64,000 nucleotides of DNA from Pectobacterium carotovorum (GCF_900129615.1 NZ_FQWI01000011.1:1-64000), one strand, 5' to 3'. Positions 1-9,698 are shown, numbered from the stretch's first letter. The notes: generated by a model not told the origin, from the sequence alone. A program made the numbers and translations.

Positions 1-100
1 CTATGCTATGGCGTACTTCATACTCAACAGCCCTATGACAAAAATTACGGCGTCGTAACCGATTGAAGTGCTTGACTGGCAACACGGTTACTCAATCGCC

Positions 101-243
101 GCAGCGCCTTGACCACTGGCTTTTCGGCGCTAATTGCGTCGCTACGCGATGCCTTCAGCGTGCGTGACCGCTATTCGGGCCGCCAGTGACGCGTTCCCGA
201 CGCGGCAGTCACGCCCACCTCAGCGCAATTTTTTACGCCTGGA
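101..243 (+). repeat. Interspersed repeat family A, copy 1 (partial)
   Basis: This non-coding stretch shares several blocks, in the same order, with the copies near 9.4 kb and 19.9 kb: a GGCGCTAA block, CGCTACGCG, GCCGCCAGTGACGCG and a final ATTTTTTACGCC. The left part found in the other copies is weak or missing here. The rest of positions 1-368 contains no credible gene; the only other structure is a GC-rich hairpin at 297-315 without a T-run. Confidence 0.7.
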
Positions 244-368
244 ACACACAGAGCAGCGACATATTTCGCAATAGAGGATTTATAAATGTCAGAATTAGCG
301 CCCGCTAAGGGCGCTGTTTATGTTTAGAAGGGATTTTGGCTATTGAGATTCAGCGATGCAGTCGCTTA

Positions 369-1451
369 CTACTCACTGATACGCAGGCCATCGGCGTTGA
401 ACACCAGACAGTTATTCGGGGAGAAGAAGACCTCAATATGTTCATAAGGTTTGAAGGCACTGTCACCCGCCAGCAGAAGTTTGAAGTTGTCGATGCCACA
501 GCATTGGCCGAACAGGTAGGTGCTGTTACCTAAACGTTCGACGACTTCACAACCGAATGACAGACGAATCCCCTCACCTTCCGGTGACACGTGTTCCGGC
601 CGCAGCCCCAGCGTTATCGCGCTGCCAACGGTCAGTTCGCCAGTGCGAATCGGCAGCTCAAGCTGCAACTGCTCAGCAACATTCACCGTCAGGCTATCCG
701 GCGCCCAATCGATGACCTGCGCAGGCAGGAAGTTCATTTTTGGCGAGCCGATAAAACCCGCAACAAACTGGTTAACCGGATGATAATAAAGCTCCATCGG
801 CGATCCAACCTGCTCGACTTTGCCGTAGTTCATGACCACAATTTTGTCGGCCAGCGTCATGGCTTCGACCTGATCGTGCGTCACGTAGATCATCGTCGTT
901 TTCAATTCCTGATGCAGTTTGGCAATGTGCAAACGCATATCCACGCGCAGCTCTGCATCCAGGTTCGACAGCGGTTCATCAAACAGGAACACTTTCGGGT
1001 TACGCACGATGGCGCGCCCTATCGCCACGCGCTGGCGCTGCCCACCGGATAGCTCTTTCGGTTTGCGCTCCAGCAGGTGAGACAGTTGCAGCGTCTTCGC
1101 TACCATCTCGATTTGGTGCTTAATCTGGTCTTTCGGGACGCCATTCACGCGCAGGCCGTAGCCCATATTCTCAGCGACGGTCATGTGCGGGTACAGCGCA
1201 TAAGACTGGAACACCATCGCCACGCCACGGTGAGCAGGGGCAACATCATTCACCACCGCCTCATCAATCATGATTTCACCGCCTGTGACATCTTCCAGCC
1301 CGGCAATCATTCTCAGCAACGTCGACTTACCACAGCCAGACGGCCCAACAAAAACGGCGAACTCTCCATCCGCAATCGTCAGATTCACATCGTGAAGCGT
1401 AATCGTTTTGCCAAAATGCTTACTCACTCTATCCAACTGGATCGACGCCAT
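369..1451 (-). CDS. ganK: Galactan-oligosaccharide ABC transporter ATP-binding protein GanK
   Basis: This is the ATPase that powers oligogalactan uptake through GanFG, of the MalK/UgpC type. In the 360-residue product I see Walker [10 protein letters not shown] (36-44), the Q-loop in VFQSYALYP, signature LSGGQ (134-138), Walker B VFLFDEP (154-160) and the H-loop histidine 192. About 120 further residues form the regulatory OB-fold domain typical of MalK-like proteins. The start chosen is ATG 1451, with AAGAGG about 8 bases upstream; a longer in-frame ORF to 1502 lacks a ribosome site and would add 17 residues foreign to the family. It diverges from ganE, so the 0.5 kb between them holds the shared control region. 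The name follows the Dickeya gan nomenclature. Confidence 0.92.
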   Translation of the reverse strand: MASIQLDRVSKHFGKTITLHDVNLTIADGEFAVFVGPSGCGKSTLLRMIAGLEDVTGGEIMIDEAVVNDVAPAHRGVAMVFQSYALYPHMTVAENMGYGLRVNGVPKDQIKHQIEMVAKTLQLSHLLERKPKELSGGQRQRVAIGRAIVRNPKVFLFDEPLSNLDAELRVDMRLHIAKLHQELKTTMIYVTHDQVEAMTLADKIVVMNYGKVEQVGSPMELYYHPVNQFVAGFIGSPKMNFLPAQVIDWAPDSLTVNVAEQLQLELPIRTGELTVGSAITLGLRPEHVSPEGEGIRLSFGCEVVERLGNSTYLFGQCCGIDNFKLLLAGDSAFKPYEHIEVFFSPNNCLVFNADGLRISE

Positions 1452-1611
1452 AACGGTAACCTCTTGATAATTTTGCTTTTCAGGATATAAGCGCTGAGTC
1501 ACAACGGCCCAGTGGTCGTCTACTCAAAATGGCTCGGTAGCCCTTCCAGATGCATTAGCATCCGGCCAGGTTTACCTGCACGCTGGTCATAATTGCAATA
1601 TAACAGCATGG

Positions 1612-1625
1612 TGTAACCGTTTGCA
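1612..1625. promoter_or_regulatory. Candidate LacI-family (GanR) operator 1
   Basis: TGTAACCGTTTGCA fits the general LacI-family operator pattern TGNAANCGNTTNCA at every fixed position. It lies in the divergent ganK/ganE control region. GanR is a known LacI-type repressor of gan genes in Dickeya; its gene is not in this window, so the assignment is inferred. Confidence 0.55.
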
Positions 1626-1643
1626 CAAACAGGGGGTTACTTT

Positions 1644-1659
1644 TGTGCATAAGATCACA
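1644..1659. promoter_or_regulatory. Candidate CRP site in ganK-ganE intergenic region
   Basis: TGTGC-N6-TCACA differs from the CRP consensus TGTGA-N6-TCACA by one base. It sits 19 bases from the first candidate GanR operator, consistent with catabolite control of a sugar uptake operon. Confidence 0.6.
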
Positions 1660-1717
1660 GCCTTTACATGTTTCGCTGGCAGACGTGGCGCACTCTGCTT
1701 AATGTAATCGCCATTGG

Positions 1718-1731
1718 TGTAACCGTTATCC
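1718..1731. promoter_or_regulatory. Candidate GanR half-operator
   Basis: The left half, TGTAACCGTT, is identical to operator 1; the right half is degenerate (ATCC). It is therefore a weaker candidate site for the same LacI-type regulator. Confidence 0.35.
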
Positions 1732-1837
1732 TAGTTTGTGGAAAACGCGTAATAAAGCGTCAAGCACCACACAGCGACGATCGCCAAACAACGTGTACTG
1801 TTAGATGCCTCATTCTCTGCGGTGTACTGCCGTGTGA

Positions 1838-1849
1838 TGTAACGTTACA
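1838..1849. promoter_or_regulatory. Perfect palindrome TGTAACGTTACA upstream of ganE
   Basis: This 12-base perfect inverted repeat shares the TGTAAC half-site with operator 1 and lies 91 bases before the ganE start. It is a likely repressor operator, though its half-site spacing is two bases shorter than in operator 1. Confidence 0.5.
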
Positions 1850-1940
1850 CCAACATCGCACAGAGACAGCAAAAACGGCGAAAGCGGAAAGTACGCGACG
1901 ATTTCCTACCATGATGGGCCCACCAGGGCTTTGAGGACTA

Positions 1941-3176
1941 ATGATGAAAATGAAAACACTGGCCACCGTCATTATGATTTCACTGGGTATCACCGGTGTA
2001 CTCAGCAAATCAGCGCTGGCAGCCGACAAAGAACTTCTGGTATGGGAAGATATCAAGAAATCCGACGGCATCGCCGACGCGATCAAAGCCTTTGAAAAAC
2101 AGAATAATGTCAAAATCAAAGTGCTGGAAACGCCCTACGCACAGCAGATTGAGAAACTCCGTCTGGATGGCCCAGCGGGGATCGGCCCGGATGTAATCGT
2201 GATGCCACACGATCAGGTCGGTACCGCCGTGGTTCAGGGATTGATCAGCGAACTGAAGCTGGATCAGACGTTCCTGTCGAGTTTCACCAAACCAGCACTG
2301 GAAGCACAAACCTATAACGGTAAGCTGTACGGCGTGCCGAAAGCGGTTGAAACCACCGTGCTGGTGTACAACAAAGACCTGATGCCACAGCCGCCGGAAA
2401 AATTCGACGACCTGTTCACCTTCTCCAAACAGCAACGTGCCGAAGGCCGCTATGGTCTGCTGGCGAAATTTGACGAAATTTATTACGCCTATGGCGTCAT
2501 CGCCGGGATGGGTGGCTACATTTTCGGGCAGAACAGCAACGGTTCACCGAACGTAAAAGACATCGGTCTGGATAAACAAGCCACTATCGATGCCGTCAAC
2601 TACATCAAGAAATTCTATGCAGATGGCCTGTTCCCACCGGGCATCGTCGGTGAAACCGGCGCTAACGCCATCGATTCCCTGTTTACCGAGAAAAAAGCCG
2701 CTGCCGTGATTACCGGTCCGTGGGCGTTCCAACCGTACAAAAACGCGGGCGTAAACTATGGCGTCGCCCCACTGCCGCTGCTGCCAAACGGCGAGCATCC
2801 GCGTTCGCTGCTGGGCGTGAAAGGCTACAGCATCTCCACCTACTCCAAAAACAAAGAGCTGGCGCAGAAATTCATCGAGTTCATCAACCAGCCTGAGTAC
2901 GCCAAAATTCGCTTCCAGTTAACTGGCGAAATCCCACCGATCGCGGCGCTGGTTGACGATCCGCTGATTAAGGATGACGAAAAATCCCGTGCTGTCGCGA
3001 TCCAGTCTGGTTATGCCGTTCCTATGCCGAGCGTACCGGAAATGCAGGAAGTCTGGACGCCAGCGAACAGCGCGCTGCAACTGAGCGTGACCGGCAAGCA
3101 GGACACCAAAGCGGCGCTGGAATCTGCCGTGAAGATTATCAAAATGCAGATAGAAGCTAACCACAGTAACCAGTAA
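1941..3176 (+). CDS. ganE: Periplasmic oligogalactan-binding protein GanE
   Basis: This is the extracytoplasmic solute-binding protein of the galactan ABC importer, of the maltose/maltodextrin-binding (MalE, SBP family 1) type. It has a Sec signal peptide in residues 1-27, with a hydrophobic core ending ALA and predicted mature start at residue 28 (ADKELLVW). Its length of 411 residues is normal for the family. A GAGG precedes the start by 5 bases; ATG 1944 is an alternative that removes one Met. It is first in the ganEFG-AB run and is separated from ganF by about 100 bases, as is common where the binding protein is made in excess over the membrane subunits. Confidence 0.92.
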   Translation: MMKMKTLATVIMISLGITGVLSKSALAADKELLVWEDIKKSDGIADAIKAFEKQNNVKIKVLETPYAQQIEKLRLDGPAGIGPDVIVMPHDQVGTAVVQGLISELKLDQTFLSSFTKPALEAQTYNGKLYGVPKAVETTVLVYNKDLMPQPPEKFDDLFTFSKQQRAEGRYGLLAKFDEIYYAYGVIAGMGGYIFGQNSNGSPNVKDIGLDKQATIDAVNYIKKFYADGLFPPGIVGETGANAIDSLFTEKKAAAVITGPWAFQPYKNAGVNYGVAPLPLLPNGEHPRSLLGVKGYSISTYSKNKELAQKFIEFINQPEYAKIRFQLTGEIPPIAALVDDPLIKDDEKSRAVAIQSGYAVPMPSVPEMQEVWTPANSALQLSVTGKQDTKAALESAVKIIKMQIEANHSNQ

Positions 3177-3276
3177 TCCCCTGCACCACCGTGGGTCAAC
3201 ATGGGATCCCTTATTTCTCCCCAATCGGTTTCGGGATGTGAGGGATACCCATGTTTTTAAGAAAATGGAGGTAGAT

Positions 3277-4581
3277 GTGACCGTCAACGCCAGCGGCCTT
3301 ACGCCACAAGAAAGAGGATGTCGCCACGCCAGAACGGCTGTATTGCTGGCGCTCGTCCCCGGACTCGGACAGATTTATAATCGCCAGTTCGTCAAAGGCG
3401 CGCTTTTCTTTATCGTCATGGCCTGCTTCATCGGCATATTCCATGATTTCCTGCGAAACGGCGCCTGGGGGCTCATCACGCTGGGCACTGAGCTGCCGCG
3501 CGATCATTCTATCTTTCTGCTGGCAAAAGGCATTATCAGCGTGATCGTCGCCGCTTTTGGCGTCGGCGTTTACTATCTCAGCCTGCGCGATGCTTACGTG
3601 TGCGGTGCTAGACGCGATAAAGGCCTGCCGTTGAACAGCGTGAAAAAGCAATATCAGATGCTGCTGAGCGAAGGCTTCCCTTATCTGATGATCACGCCTG
3701 GCTTCATCCTGTTGGTCTTTGTCGTGGTTTTCCCGATTGTTTTCGGCTTTTCCATTGCCTTTACCAATTACAATCTCTATCACACACCGCCCGCCAAGCT
3801 CGTCGACTGGGTAGGGATGACGAACTTTATCAACATCTTCCGGCTCGATCTCTGGCGCTCAACGTTCTTTGATGTGCTGCAATGGACGGTGATTTGGACG
3901 CTGATTGCGACCACACTCCAGTGCGCCGTAGGCATCCTGCTGGCGATTTTGGTGAACCAGAAAGGGCTGCGTTTCAAGCCGCTGATCCGCACCATCCTGA
4001 TCCTGCCGTGGGCAGTGCCGGGCTTCGTCACTATTCTGGTCTTCGCGGGGATGTTTAACGAAACGTTTGGCGTGATTAATAACGGCATTCTGGCCGCATT
4101 GGGGATTGAGCCTAAAGCGTGGATGACCGACCCGTTCTGGACCAAGACCGCGCTGATTCTGATGCAAACCTGGTTAGGCTTCCCGTTTGTATTCGCCATG
4201 ACGACGGGCGTATTGCAGGCGATTCCTGACGATTTGTACGAAGCCGCAACCATTGACGGTGCCAGCAGCTGGTACAAGCTGACCACTATCACGCTGCCGC
4301 TGGTGCTCTACTCCATTGCACCGATCATCATCACGCAGTACACGTTCAACTTTAATAATTTCAACATCATCTATCTGTTCAACAACGGCGGACCGGCGGT
4401 GATCGGCTCCAACGCGGGCGGGACGGATATTCTGGTGTCCTGGATTTATAAGCTGACCATGTCTTCTTCCCAATATGCGATCGCAGCCAGCATCACCATT
4501 CTGCTGTCGATTTTTGTCGTGGGCGTCGCGCTGTGGCAGTTCCGCGCCACCAATTCTTTCAAACAAGACAACATGGCATAG
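3277..4581 (+). CDS. ganF: Galactan ABC transporter permease GanF
   Basis: This is an inner-membrane permease of the MalF type. Hydrophobic segments run through the whole protein, with the conserved ATPase-contact loop EAATIDGASS near the C-terminus. The N-terminal part carries an extra membrane segment pair (around LVPGLGQIYNRQFVKG), as in GanP/MalF-like proteins. I chose GTG 3277 because GGAGG lies 5 bases before it, giving 434 residues. ATG 3265 and GTG 3238 are in frame but have poor ribosome sites. It is followed at 12 bases by ganG, the partner permease. Confidence 0.9.
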   Translation: MTVNASGLTPQERGCRHARTAVLLALVPGLGQIYNRQFVKGALFFIVMACFIGIFHDFLRNGAWGLITLGTELPRDHSIFLLAKGIISVIVAAFGVGVYYLSLRDAYVCGARRDKGLPLNSVKKQYQMLLSEGFPYLMITPGFILLVFVVVFPIVFGFSIAFTNYNLYHTPPAKLVDWVGMTNFINIFRLDLWRSTFFDVLQWTVIWTLIATTLQCAVGILLAILVNQKGLRFKPLIRTILILPWAVPGFVTILVFAGMFNETFGVINNGILAALGIEPKAWMTDPFWTKTALILMQTWLGFPFVFAMTTGVLQAIPDDLYEAATIDGASSWYKLTTITLPLVLYSIAPIIITQYTFNFNNFNIIYLFNNGGPAVIGSNAGGTDILVSWIYKLTMSSSQYAIAASITILLSIFVVGVALWQFRATNSFKQDNMA

Positions 4582-4593
4582 GAAAGCGCGCAG

Positions 4594-5442
4594 ATGAAAA
4601 AACACAGCGTTAAACGCCAGAATTTTATCAAACTCGGCCTGACCTACCTGCTGTTGACGATCGTGGCCGTTATCATTATTTATCCACTGATCTGGACGGT
4701 TGGCGCGTCGCTGAACCCCGGCAACAGCCTGCTCAACACCTCGATCATCCCAGATAACTTCTCCTTCATTCACTATGAGGAGCTGTTTAACGGCCAGATT
4801 GACTACGCGGCGTGGTACTGGAACTCGATGAAAATCAGCTTCCTGACCATGATTCTGACGCTCGTCAGCGTCAGTTTCACCGCGTATTCCTTCTCTCGCT
4901 TCCGCTTTCGCGGCCGCCAGAATGGGCTGATGTTGTTTCTACTCTTGCAGATGATCCCGCAGTTCTCCGCGCTGATCGCCATCTTCGTACTGGCGCAGAT
5001 GCTGGGGCTGGTGAACAGCCATATTGCGCTGGTACTGGTTTACGTCGGCGGCATGATCCCGATGAATACCTATCTGATGAAAGGCTATCTGGATGCCATT
5101 CCGAAAGATCTGGATGAGTCCGCGCGTATGGACGGCGCAGGCAACTTCCGCATCTTTATCGAGATCATTATGCCGCTGTCCAAACCGATCATCGCGGTGA
5201 TAGCCCTGTTCTCGTTTACCGGCCCGCTGGGCGACTTCATTCTCTCCAGCACCATCCTACGCACGCCGGATCAGTACACGCTGCCCATCGGGCTGTACAA
5301 CCTGGTCTCGCAAAAGATGGGAGCCAGCTACACCACCTACGCCGCGGGTGCCGTGCTGATCGCGGTACCGGTCGCCATTCTTTATCTTTCATTGCAAAAG
5401 TACTTTGTCTCCGGCCTGACTTCAGGCGGAACCAAAGGGTAA
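4594..5442 (+). CDS. ganG: Galactan ABC transporter permease GanG
   Basis: This 282-residue MalG-type permease forms the translocation pore with GanF. It has about six membrane segments and the EAA-type loop ESARMDGAG, which contacts GanK. The start ATG is preceded by AGGAAAG. The gene lies between ganF and the galactanase gene in one transcriptional direction with short gaps, so it is almost certainly in the gan operon. Confidence 0.92.
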   Translation: MKKHSVKRQNFIKLGLTYLLLTIVAVIIIYPLIWTVGASLNPGNSLLNTSIIPDNFSFIHYEELFNGQIDYAAWYWNSMKISFLTMILTLVSVSFTAYSFSRFRFRGRQNGLMLFLLLQMIPQFSALIAIFVLAQMLGLVNSHIALVLVYVGGMIPMNTYLMKGYLDAIPKDLDESARMDGAGNFRIFIEIIMPLSKPIIAVIALFSFTGPLGDFILSSTILRTPDQYTLPIGLYNLVSQKMGASYTTYAAGAVLIAVPVAILYLSLQKYFVSGLTSGGTKG

Positions 5443-5477
5443 TAACTCAACATCTGTACCTATTCCAGGAACGTAAA

Positions 5478-6692
5478 ATGAAAATGAAAAAACGCGTACT
5501 GATGGCCGCCATGCTGGCAACTGGCCTGTTGACCTTCTCCCTGCCGCAAACCCTGTATGCCGCAGAGAATGTGACGATCAATAAGTTGACGAACGTCCCT
5601 GCCGACTTCATTAAAGGCGCGGATATTTCCATGCTGAACGAGGTGGAAAAGCACGGCGGAAAATTTTATGACGAACATGGCAAACAGAAAGATGCCATGC
5701 TGATCCTGAAAGAGAACGGCATTAACTATATCCGTCTGCGCATCTGGAACGATCCGAAAGATGCGGCAGGCAATGGTTACGGCGGCGGTAACAACGATCT
5801 GGCGACCACGCTGGCGCTGGCTAAACGCGCCAAAGCGAACGGAATGAAAATACTGCTGGATTTCCACTACAGCGATTTCTGGACCGACCCGGCTCACCAA
5901 AACAAGCCCAAAGCCTGGTCTGGCCTAAATGCAGCGCAGCTCACGACTGCCGTACATGACTACACCAAAGCCACCATTAGCGAATTCCAGAAAGCGGGCG
6001 TCATGCCGGATATGGTGCAGATCGGTAACGAACTGAACGGCGGGATGCTGTGGCCGGAAGGAAAAAGTTGGGGTCAGGGTGGCGGCGAATTCGATCGCCT
6101 CGCGGCGATGCTGAAAGCCGGTATTCAGGGCGTGAAGGACGTACAGGGCGCGAATAACGTCAAAATCATGCTGCATCTGGCGGAAGGCACCAAAAACGAC
6201 ACCTTTATCTGGTGGTTCGATGAAATCGTCAAACGTAATGTCCCGTTTGATGTCATCGGTGCCTCGTTCTACACCTACTGGAACGGCCCCATCAGCGCGT
6301 TGCAGTACAACATGAACGACGTCACCAAACGCTACAATAAAGACATCATCGTGGTTGAAGCCGCCTATGCTTACACGTTGGAAAACTGCGATAACGCGGA
6401 AAACAGCTTCCAGCAAAAAGAGTTGGATGCCGGCGGTTACCCTGCTTCCGTTCAGGGTCAGGCCAATTACCTGCACGATTTGATGCAAAGCGTCATCAAC
6501 GTACCCAACCAGCGCGGCAAAGGCGTCTTCTATTGGGAGCCAATCTGGCTGCCTACCCCAGGCGCAACCTGGGCCACGAAAGCGGGTATGAAATACAACA
6601 ACGACGAATGGAAAGAAGGCAACGCACGGGAAAACCAAGCGCTGTTCGACTGCAAAGGCAACGTACTGCCCTCCATCAAAGCGTTTAAGTAA
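5478..6692 (+). CDS. ganA: Periplasmic arabinogalactan endo-1,4-beta-galactosidase (GH53) GanA
   Basis: This GH53 endogalactanase cleaves beta-1,4-galactan oligomers. The 404-residue product has a signal peptide (residues 1-28, ending LYA), so it is exported; in Dickeya the equivalent enzyme acts in the periplasm. The acid/base glutamate is E185 in QIGNELNGG and the nucleophile is E294 in IVVEAAYAY. The TIM-barrel motif LRIWNDP is at 87-93. A galactan porin (GanL) would be expected to let substrate into the periplasm, but no such gene is in this window. Confidence 0.93.
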   Translation: MKMKKRVLMAAMLATGLLTFSLPQTLYAAENVTINKLTNVPADFIKGADISMLNEVEKHGGKFYDEHGKQKDAMLILKENGINYIRLRIWNDPKDAAGNGYGGGNNDLATTLALAKRAKANGMKILLDFHYSDFWTDPAHQNKPKAWSGLNAAQLTTAVHDYTKATISEFQKAGVMPDMVQIGNELNGGMLWPEGKSWGQGGGEFDRLAAMLKAGIQGVKDVQGANNVKIMLHLAEGTKNDTFIWWFDEIVKRNVPFDVIGASFYTYWNGPISALQYNMNDVTKRYNKDIIVVEAAYAYTLENCDNAENSFQQKELDAGGYPASVQGQANYLHDLMQSVINVPNQRGKGVFYWEPIWLPTPGATWATKAGMKYNNDEWKEGNARENQALFDCKGNVLPSIKAFK

Positions 6693-6738
6693 GTCGTAAA
6701 CCGTATTCAGAGCGTGACAACCCGTTTAGGAGAGAACG

Positions 6739-8799
6739 ATGTTCAAATTCCCCCCGCTAAGCAGCAAGGTGCCTGTTCTGCTGCACGGCGCAGACTATAA
6801 CCCTGACCAATGGCTGGACGACCCAGAGGTTCTGGAAAAAGACATTGAGATGATGAAGCAGACACAGTGCAACGTCATGTCCGTGGGCATTTTCAGTTGG
6901 TCTGGGATTGAGCCGGAAGAAGGTCGCTACGAATTTGGCTGGCTGGATGGCATCCTCGACACGCTGTATGCCAACGGTATCTTCGTTTTTCTGGCAACAC
7001 CGAGCGGCGCACGCCCAGCTTGGCTATCGCAAAAATACCCAGACGTACTGCGTGTAGGCAGCAACCGCGTGCAGGCGCTGCACGGCGGTCGCCACAACCA
7101 CTGCCTGAGTTCGCCGAACTATCGCGAGAAAGTAAAACAAATCAACACCCAGTTGGCAAAGCGTTACTCGCACCATCCTGCAGTGATCGGCTGGCATATT
7201 TCCAACGAATACAGCGGCGAGTGCCATTGCGATACCTGCCGCAGCACCTTCCAGAGCTGGCTGAAAGCGCGCTACGGCACGATAGATGCACTGAATAAAG
7301 CGTGGTGGAGCACCTTCTGGAGCCACACCTACACCGACTGGTCACAGTTAGAACCCCCGTCGCCCATCGGTGAAGTATCCATCCACGGCCTGAATCTGGA
7401 CTGGAAACGCTTTAACACCTCACAGGTCAGCGATTTCTGTGCCGCAGAAATTGCACCGCTAAAAGCCGAAAATCCGTCTCTGCCAACGACGACGAACTTC
7501 ATGGAATACTTCTATGATTACGACTACTGGCAGTTGGCGAAGGTGATCGACTTCGTCTCCTGGGACAGCTACCCGCTGTGGCATAACGCGGAAGATGACT
7601 GCACGCTGGGCGCCTACACCGCGATGTATCACGATCTGATGCGTACGCTGAAAGGTGGAAAACCGTTCTACCTGATGGAGTCAACGCCAAGCCTGACCAA
7701 CTGGCAGCCGATCAGTAAACTGAAAAAGCCGGGCATGCATATCCTGTCTTCGCTTCAGGCCGTCGCACACGGGTCAGACTCCGTGCAGTATTTCCAGTGG
7801 CGTAAAAGCCGCGGTTCCGTTGAAAAATTCCACGGTGCCGTCGTCGATCATGTCGGACATATCGACACCCGCGTTGGGCGTGAAGTGCAGGAATTGGGTG
7901 ACATACTCAACAAACTCGCACCGGTGGCAGGAAGTCGGGTTGACGCCAAAGTCGCCATCATTTTCGACTGGGAAAGCCGCTGGGCAATGGATAACGCCCA
8001 AGGGCCACGCAACGCGGGGCTGTTCTATGAGAAAACCGTCACCGAGCATTATCGTACGTTCTGGGAACAAGGCGTGGCGGTGGATATCATCAACGCCGAT
8101 GTCGATCTCAGCGACTATCAGCTCGTGATCGCACCGATGCTCTACATGGTACGCGATGGCTTTGCCGAACGTGTCGATGCCTTCGTCAAACAAGGCGGCC
8201 GCTTCGTCACCACCTACTGGTCTGGCGTCGTCAACGAAACCGATCTGTGTCACCAAAACGGTTTCCCTGGCCCGCTGCGTCCGATCATGGGGATCTGGGC
8301 AGAAGAAATCGATGGGCTGTACGATCATGAAAGTAACAGCATCAGCGGTCTGGACGGCAACGAGCAACGTCTGGTCGGCCCGTATCAGGTCACCCACCTG
8401 TGCGAGCTAATTCACCTTGAAGGTGCGCGGGCGCTGGCAACCTATGACAGCGATTTCTACGCGGGTCGTCCGGCCGTTACGGTCAATGATTACGGCAAGG
8501 GTCAAACCTATTACATCGCATCGCGTAACGATCTCGCCTTCCAGCGTGATTTCTTCACCACGCTGATACAGACGCTGGATTTACCGCGTGCGCTACCGAC
8601 CGGCCTGCCCTACGGCATTGTCGCTCATCGTCGTGATGACGGGGAAAGTGAGTTTATCTTCGTACAGAACTACACGGCAACGCCGCAACAGATCGCGCTG
8701 CCTGCCACCTACGAGGAAATGACCACGGGCAGCACACTTTCAGGGGCGCTCGACCTGTCAGGCTACGGCTGCCGGATTCTACGCCGCGCGCTACAGTAA
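6739..8799 (+). CDS. ganB: Cytoplasmic beta-galactosidase (GH42) GanB
   Basis: This GH42 beta-galactosidase releases galactose from imported galacto-oligomers. The 686-residue product has no signal peptide, so it acts in the cytoplasm. E157 in WHISNEYSG is the expected acid/base and E314 in YLMESTPSLTNWQ the nucleophile. The cysteines in GECHCDTC (160-167) match the zinc cluster known in this family. A C-terminal trimerisation (glutaminase-like) domain and a small beta domain follow the barrel. A good ribosome site (AGGAGAG) precedes the ATG. It is the last certain member of the gan operon. Confidence 0.93.
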   Translation: MFKFPPLSSKVPVLLHGADYNPDQWLDDPEVLEKDIEMMKQTQCNVMSVGIFSWSGIEPEEGRYEFGWLDGILDTLYANGIFVFLATPSGARPAWLSQKYPDVLRVGSNRVQALHGGRHNHCLSSPNYREKVKQINTQLAKRYSHHPAVIGWHISNEYSGECHCDTCRSTFQSWLKARYGTIDALNKAWWSTFWSHTYTDWSQLEPPSPIGEVSIHGLNLDWKRFNTSQVSDFCAAEIAPLKAENPSLPTTTNFMEYFYDYDYWQLAKVIDFVSWDSYPLWHNAEDDCTLGAYTAMYHDLMRTLKGGKPFYLMESTPSLTNWQPISKLKKPGMHILSSLQAVAHGSDSVQYFQWRKSRGSVEKFHGAVVDHVGHIDTRVGREVQELGDILNKLAPVAGSRVDAKVAIIFDWESRWAMDNAQGPRNAGLFYEKTVTEHYRTFWEQGVAVDIINADVDLSDYQLVIAPMLYMVRDGFAERVDAFVKQGGRFVTTYWSGVVNETDLCHQNGFPGPLRPIMGIWAEEIDGLYDHESNSISGLDGNEQRLVGPYQVTHLCELIHLEGARALATYDSDFYAGRPAVTVNDYGKGQTYYIASRNDLAFQRDFFTTLIQTLDLPRALPTGLPYGIVAHRRDDGESEFIFVQNYTATPQQIALPATYEEMTTGSTLSGALDLSGYGCRILRRALQ

Positions 8800-8809
8800 G
8801 GCTCATGCT

Positions 8810-8890
8810 TGTCGGTTAAGCATAACGATACTGGGCGAGCACAGTGCAGATGTTCCTACGGAACTTCATCACCGTGTGTCGCCTAACAGT
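8810..8890. repeat. Diverged copy of repeat family B
   Basis: The core (GGGCGAGCACAGTG, then CCT-CGGAAC-TCATCACCGTGT) resembles the repeats at 25.03-25.22 kb and 46.73-46.85 kb, but the inverted ends are not clear. It fills most of the gap between ganB and the EIIB gene. Confidence 0.5.
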
Positions 8891-8950
8891 AATGTTACGT
8901 GGACGGCATTATCATACGCACGCTGATAAACAAACGAAGAGGTGACTACG

Positions 8951-9292
8951 ATGGGCAAGATTCACAATTTTCGGAAATTGTTCGCATCAATGTTGGGTAA
9001 GCAAATTACCGAGATTGAAATCGCTTCACCGCTAGACAAAGAAAACTTGCAGCAACTGGTAACCGCCTTTGGCGGCAAAGAAAATATCGTCAGTCTGGAT
9101 GCCTGTATCACCCGCCTGCGGGTCGAGGTTCACAGCCTGCGGCTGGTTAACAGCGACAGTCTGCAAAAACTGGGCGCTATCGGCGTGATCATCGTCGGCC
9201 ATCAGGTGCAGGCCATCTTCGGCACCCAGTCGGATAACCTGCGGCGCGAGTTAGCCGCCTGGTTTGAGGATGATGGAGCAGAAGCGCGGTAG
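8951..9292 (+). CDS. Stand-alone PTS EIIB (glucose-type) domain protein
   Basis: The 113-residue product is a single EIIB domain of the glucose/sucrose type. The motif VSLDACITRLRVEV contains the phospho-acceptor Cys52, followed by LGAIGVIIVGHQVQAIFG, typical of the domain. No EIIA or EIIC is attached or adjacent. The start ATG 8951 has AGAGG eight bases upstream; the upstream GTG 8942 overlaps that site. It lies 150 bases after ganB in the same direction, so it may be read with the gan operon. Its substrate and partners cannot be deduced; a regulatory phosphorelay role or a relic of a lost permease are both possible. Confidence 0.85.
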   Translation: MGKIHNFRKLFASMLGKQITEIEIASPLDKENLQQLVTAFGGKENIVSLDACITRLRVEVHSLRLVNSDSLQKLGAIGVIIVGHQVQAIFGTQSDNLRRELAAWFEDDGAEAR

Positions 9293-9384
9293 CGGTTTTA
9301 AGTCTGCTCGGTCGCTATTTCTTAGCCACATTTTTATGCCACTATTGAAGCAGTTTCGTGCGCGATAATACCGTCATTTTCATG

Positions 9385-9606
9385 CTACCTCGTAGCACGC
9401 GCCCGACACGGGGCGGCTCAAACGCCGCCCGCCCCGTGACCCCTAGGCTTTTGGCGGAAATTATGCCGCTACGCGGTCCCATCGGTATTCATGCCCGCTA
9501 ACCGAGCCGCCAGTGACGCGTTCCCGACGCGGCACTGGCTTTCGCGGCATCCATGCCGCTCACTCGGCGGTCAAGCCTACCGATGCATAATTTTTTACGC
9601 CGGATA
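9385..9606 (+). repeat. Interspersed repeat family A, copy 2
   Basis: This is a GC-rich non-coding element in the 0.4 kb gap between the EIIB gene and the aldo/keto reductase. It starts with GCGCCCGAC followed by a strong inverted repeat (GGGGCGG...CCGCCC), then CCGCTACGCGG, GCCGCCAGTGACGCG and a terminal ATTTTTTACGCC. The blocks and their order match copies 1 and 3. No ORF here looks real. Confidence 0.75.
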
Positions 9607-9698
9607 ACAACCATACCCCCATACATTCACAACATTTGTGGCGCACGAAACCATCTTCACGTCCGCATAAAAATCACCACTTCGAAGGTATCAATTTC

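Noticed and set aside
297-315. GC-rich hairpin as the ganK terminator
   Set aside because: Stem AGCGCCC/GGGCGCT is good but no T-run follows on either strand, and it is 54 bases from the stop.
336-533. A 65-codon plus-strand frame at the ganK end
   Set aside because: It overlaps the end of ganK on the other strand and has no family features.
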